A program made the translations under genes and the position numbers. This document shows positions 63,006 to 64,000 of a DNA stretch of 64,000 nt, piece after piece (position 1 is the stretch's first letter; each line of letters starts with the position of its first letter). The notes beneath the pieces were generated by a model. It was not told the DNA's origin. It did no database searches and worked only from the letters and a program-made list of their open reading frames with translations. This DNA comes from Gossypium raimondii (Eukaryota > Streptophyta > Magnoliopsida > Malvales > Malvaceae): positions 2,046,001 through 2,110,000 of the forward strand of contig NC_068570.1 of NCBI RefSeq assembly GCF_025698545.1. Direction: 5' to 3'.

Positions 63006-64000
63006 ATGGCAAACACCCTTTTAGAAGCTTTGAACGTGCGAGTTGTCGGCTCCGGCGACAGAATCCTTGTCTTGGCTCACGGTTTCGGTACGGACCAATC
63101 GGTTTGGCAACGGATTCTCCCATTTTTCACACCTAATTATCGTGTAATCCTATACGACCTCGTTTGTGCCGGCAGCGTCAACCCCGATTACTTCGATTCC
63201 ACTAGGTACGACACTCTCGATGCTTTCGTCGACGATTTGCTTAATATTCTTAAAGCTCTCGGCGTTCACCGTTGCGCTTACGTCGGCCACTCCGTCTCCG
63301 CCATGATCGGTATCTTGGCTTCCATTCGCTGCCCTCAACTCTTCTCCAAACTCATCCTCATCGGCGCTTCTCCCAGGTAAAACGGAAGAAAAAAATTGGC
63401 CTTTGTGGTTCACCGGTGAAATATGTTAAAATTTAAATTTTCAAAATTTCAGGACTAAAATTAGACCTAATAATAAAGGATTGAATTAAATCAAAAAGAC
63501 TAAATTTAAAGTTTTAGCACAACACAAGGACTAAAATTAGAGTTACCGAAATGAAATTTATGGTTTCCAGGTTTCTCAATGACGAAAATTACCACGGAGG
63601 GTTCGAGCTAGGCGAGATTGAGGAAGTATTTTCAGCAATGGAAGCCAACTACGAAGCTTGGGTCAACGGGTTTGCCCCAGTGTTGGTGGGGGCCGATGTG
63701 CCGACAGCGGTTCGAGAGTTCAGCCGGACACTTTTCAACATGAGACCGGACATATCATTGTTCGTTTCAAGGACGATATTCAACAGTGATCTGAGAGGGG
63801 AACTCGGGAAAGTGAGAGTGCCGTGTTGCGTGATCCAGACGGCGAAAGATGTGTCGGTTCCGGCATCGGTGGCGGAGTATTTAAAGACCCGTCTTGGGGG
63901 ACGAACCACGGTGGAGATTTTGAGAACAGAAGGCCATTTACCGCACTTGACTGCGCCGGTGTTGCTTGCTCAAGTGCTTCGGCGAGCCCTTCCGCGGTGA
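63006..64000 (+). CDS. D14: Strigolactone receptor D14 (DWARF14), alpha/beta hydrolase, two exons
   Basis: Binds and slowly hydrolyses strigolactone, then recruits the F-box protein MAX2/D3 to degrade SMXL/D53 repressors, restraining shoot branching. Exons 63006-63376 and 63571-64000 (GT-AG) give 266 residues, the normal length. Visible: [16 protein letters not shown] (5-20), [11 protein letters not shown] (24-34), [16 protein letters not shown] (49-64), the nucleophile elbow GHSVSAM with Ser96, the four-helix lid from about 134 ([32 protein letters not shown]), and the rest of the triad, Asp217 (AKDVSVP) and His246 (EGHLPHL). The single intron at the SPR-FLND junction is where D14 genes have it. 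D14 is favoured over KAI2 by [21 protein letters not shown] text and the lid. The stop codon is the last codon of the window, so the 3' UTR is outside. A natural paralogue in a polyploid cannot be excluded. Confidence 0.96.

Noticed and set aside
1..64000. CRISPR arrays, bacterial operons, riboswitches or attachment sites
   Set aside because: The sequence is clearly plant nuclear: spliced genes, plant families, pol III tRNA gene. No regularly spaced repeat array with unique spacers was found; the only short regular repeats (59258-59422) are contiguous.

Overview
The window is a stretch of a eudicot nuclear genome. It is AT-rich, its genes have GT-AG introns, it is full of foldback elements and LTR debris, and every protein gene belongs to a plant family. 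The CACACG/CCATGTG-rich LTR with TGTAACACCC...TGTTACA ends, and the close match of the coding genes to Malvales-type proteins, suggest a cotton-like (Gossypium) genome. The genus is inferred from memory of such repeats, not computed.

Six genes look intact. They are a tRNA-Lys(CTT) at 663-735 (+); an intronless ZAT10/STZ-type C2H2 zinc-finger repressor at 9284-10027 (-); a six-exon adenine phosphoribosyltransferase at 17653-20480 (+); a four-exon RSL-class bHLH factor at 31869-33265 (+); a seven-exon autoinhibited Ca2+-ATPase of the ACA1/2/7 type at 39174-43810 (-); and a two-exon strigolactone receptor D14 at 63006-64000 (+), whose stop codon is the last three bases of the window. For each I placed exon boundaries by hand, and the reading phase closes across every intron. 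The genes are unrelated in function and do not form a cluster.

Everything between the genes is accessory sequence. At 2953-5867 lies a terminal-inverted-repeat element that carries intron-containing fragments of two unrelated host genes: an organelle zinc-finger (OZ/VAR3-like) gene and the last exon of the proteasome subunit RPN9. The 7-20 kb and 23-45 kb parts hold several foldback MITE-like families. One sits in the APRT promoter, one in the last APRT intron, and one is nested in another, with an unoccupied paralogue elsewhere in the window. A diverged tandem array of ~0.4-0.6 kb units occupies 20.9-22.8 kb. A captured piece of a Ca2+-ATPase exon lies about 5 kb from the intact ATPase gene, next to a decayed gypsy-type transposon gene. 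Two decayed LINE fragments (RNase H, and zf-RVT plus RNase H) lie at 49.1-50.7 and 61.1-62.4 kb, the first split by a ~1 kb LTR-like element. A 2.7 kb candidate solo LTR at 58149-60841 contains eight 21-bp repeats, most of which keep a small dyad symmetry although their sequences differ.

The strongest candidate for something undescribed is the two-gene chimeric TIR element. After it come the dyad-keeping 21-bp LTR repeats and the 12-C tract with an overlapping upstream reading frame just before the D14 start codon. All homology calls rest on recognising family motifs by eye; no search was run.
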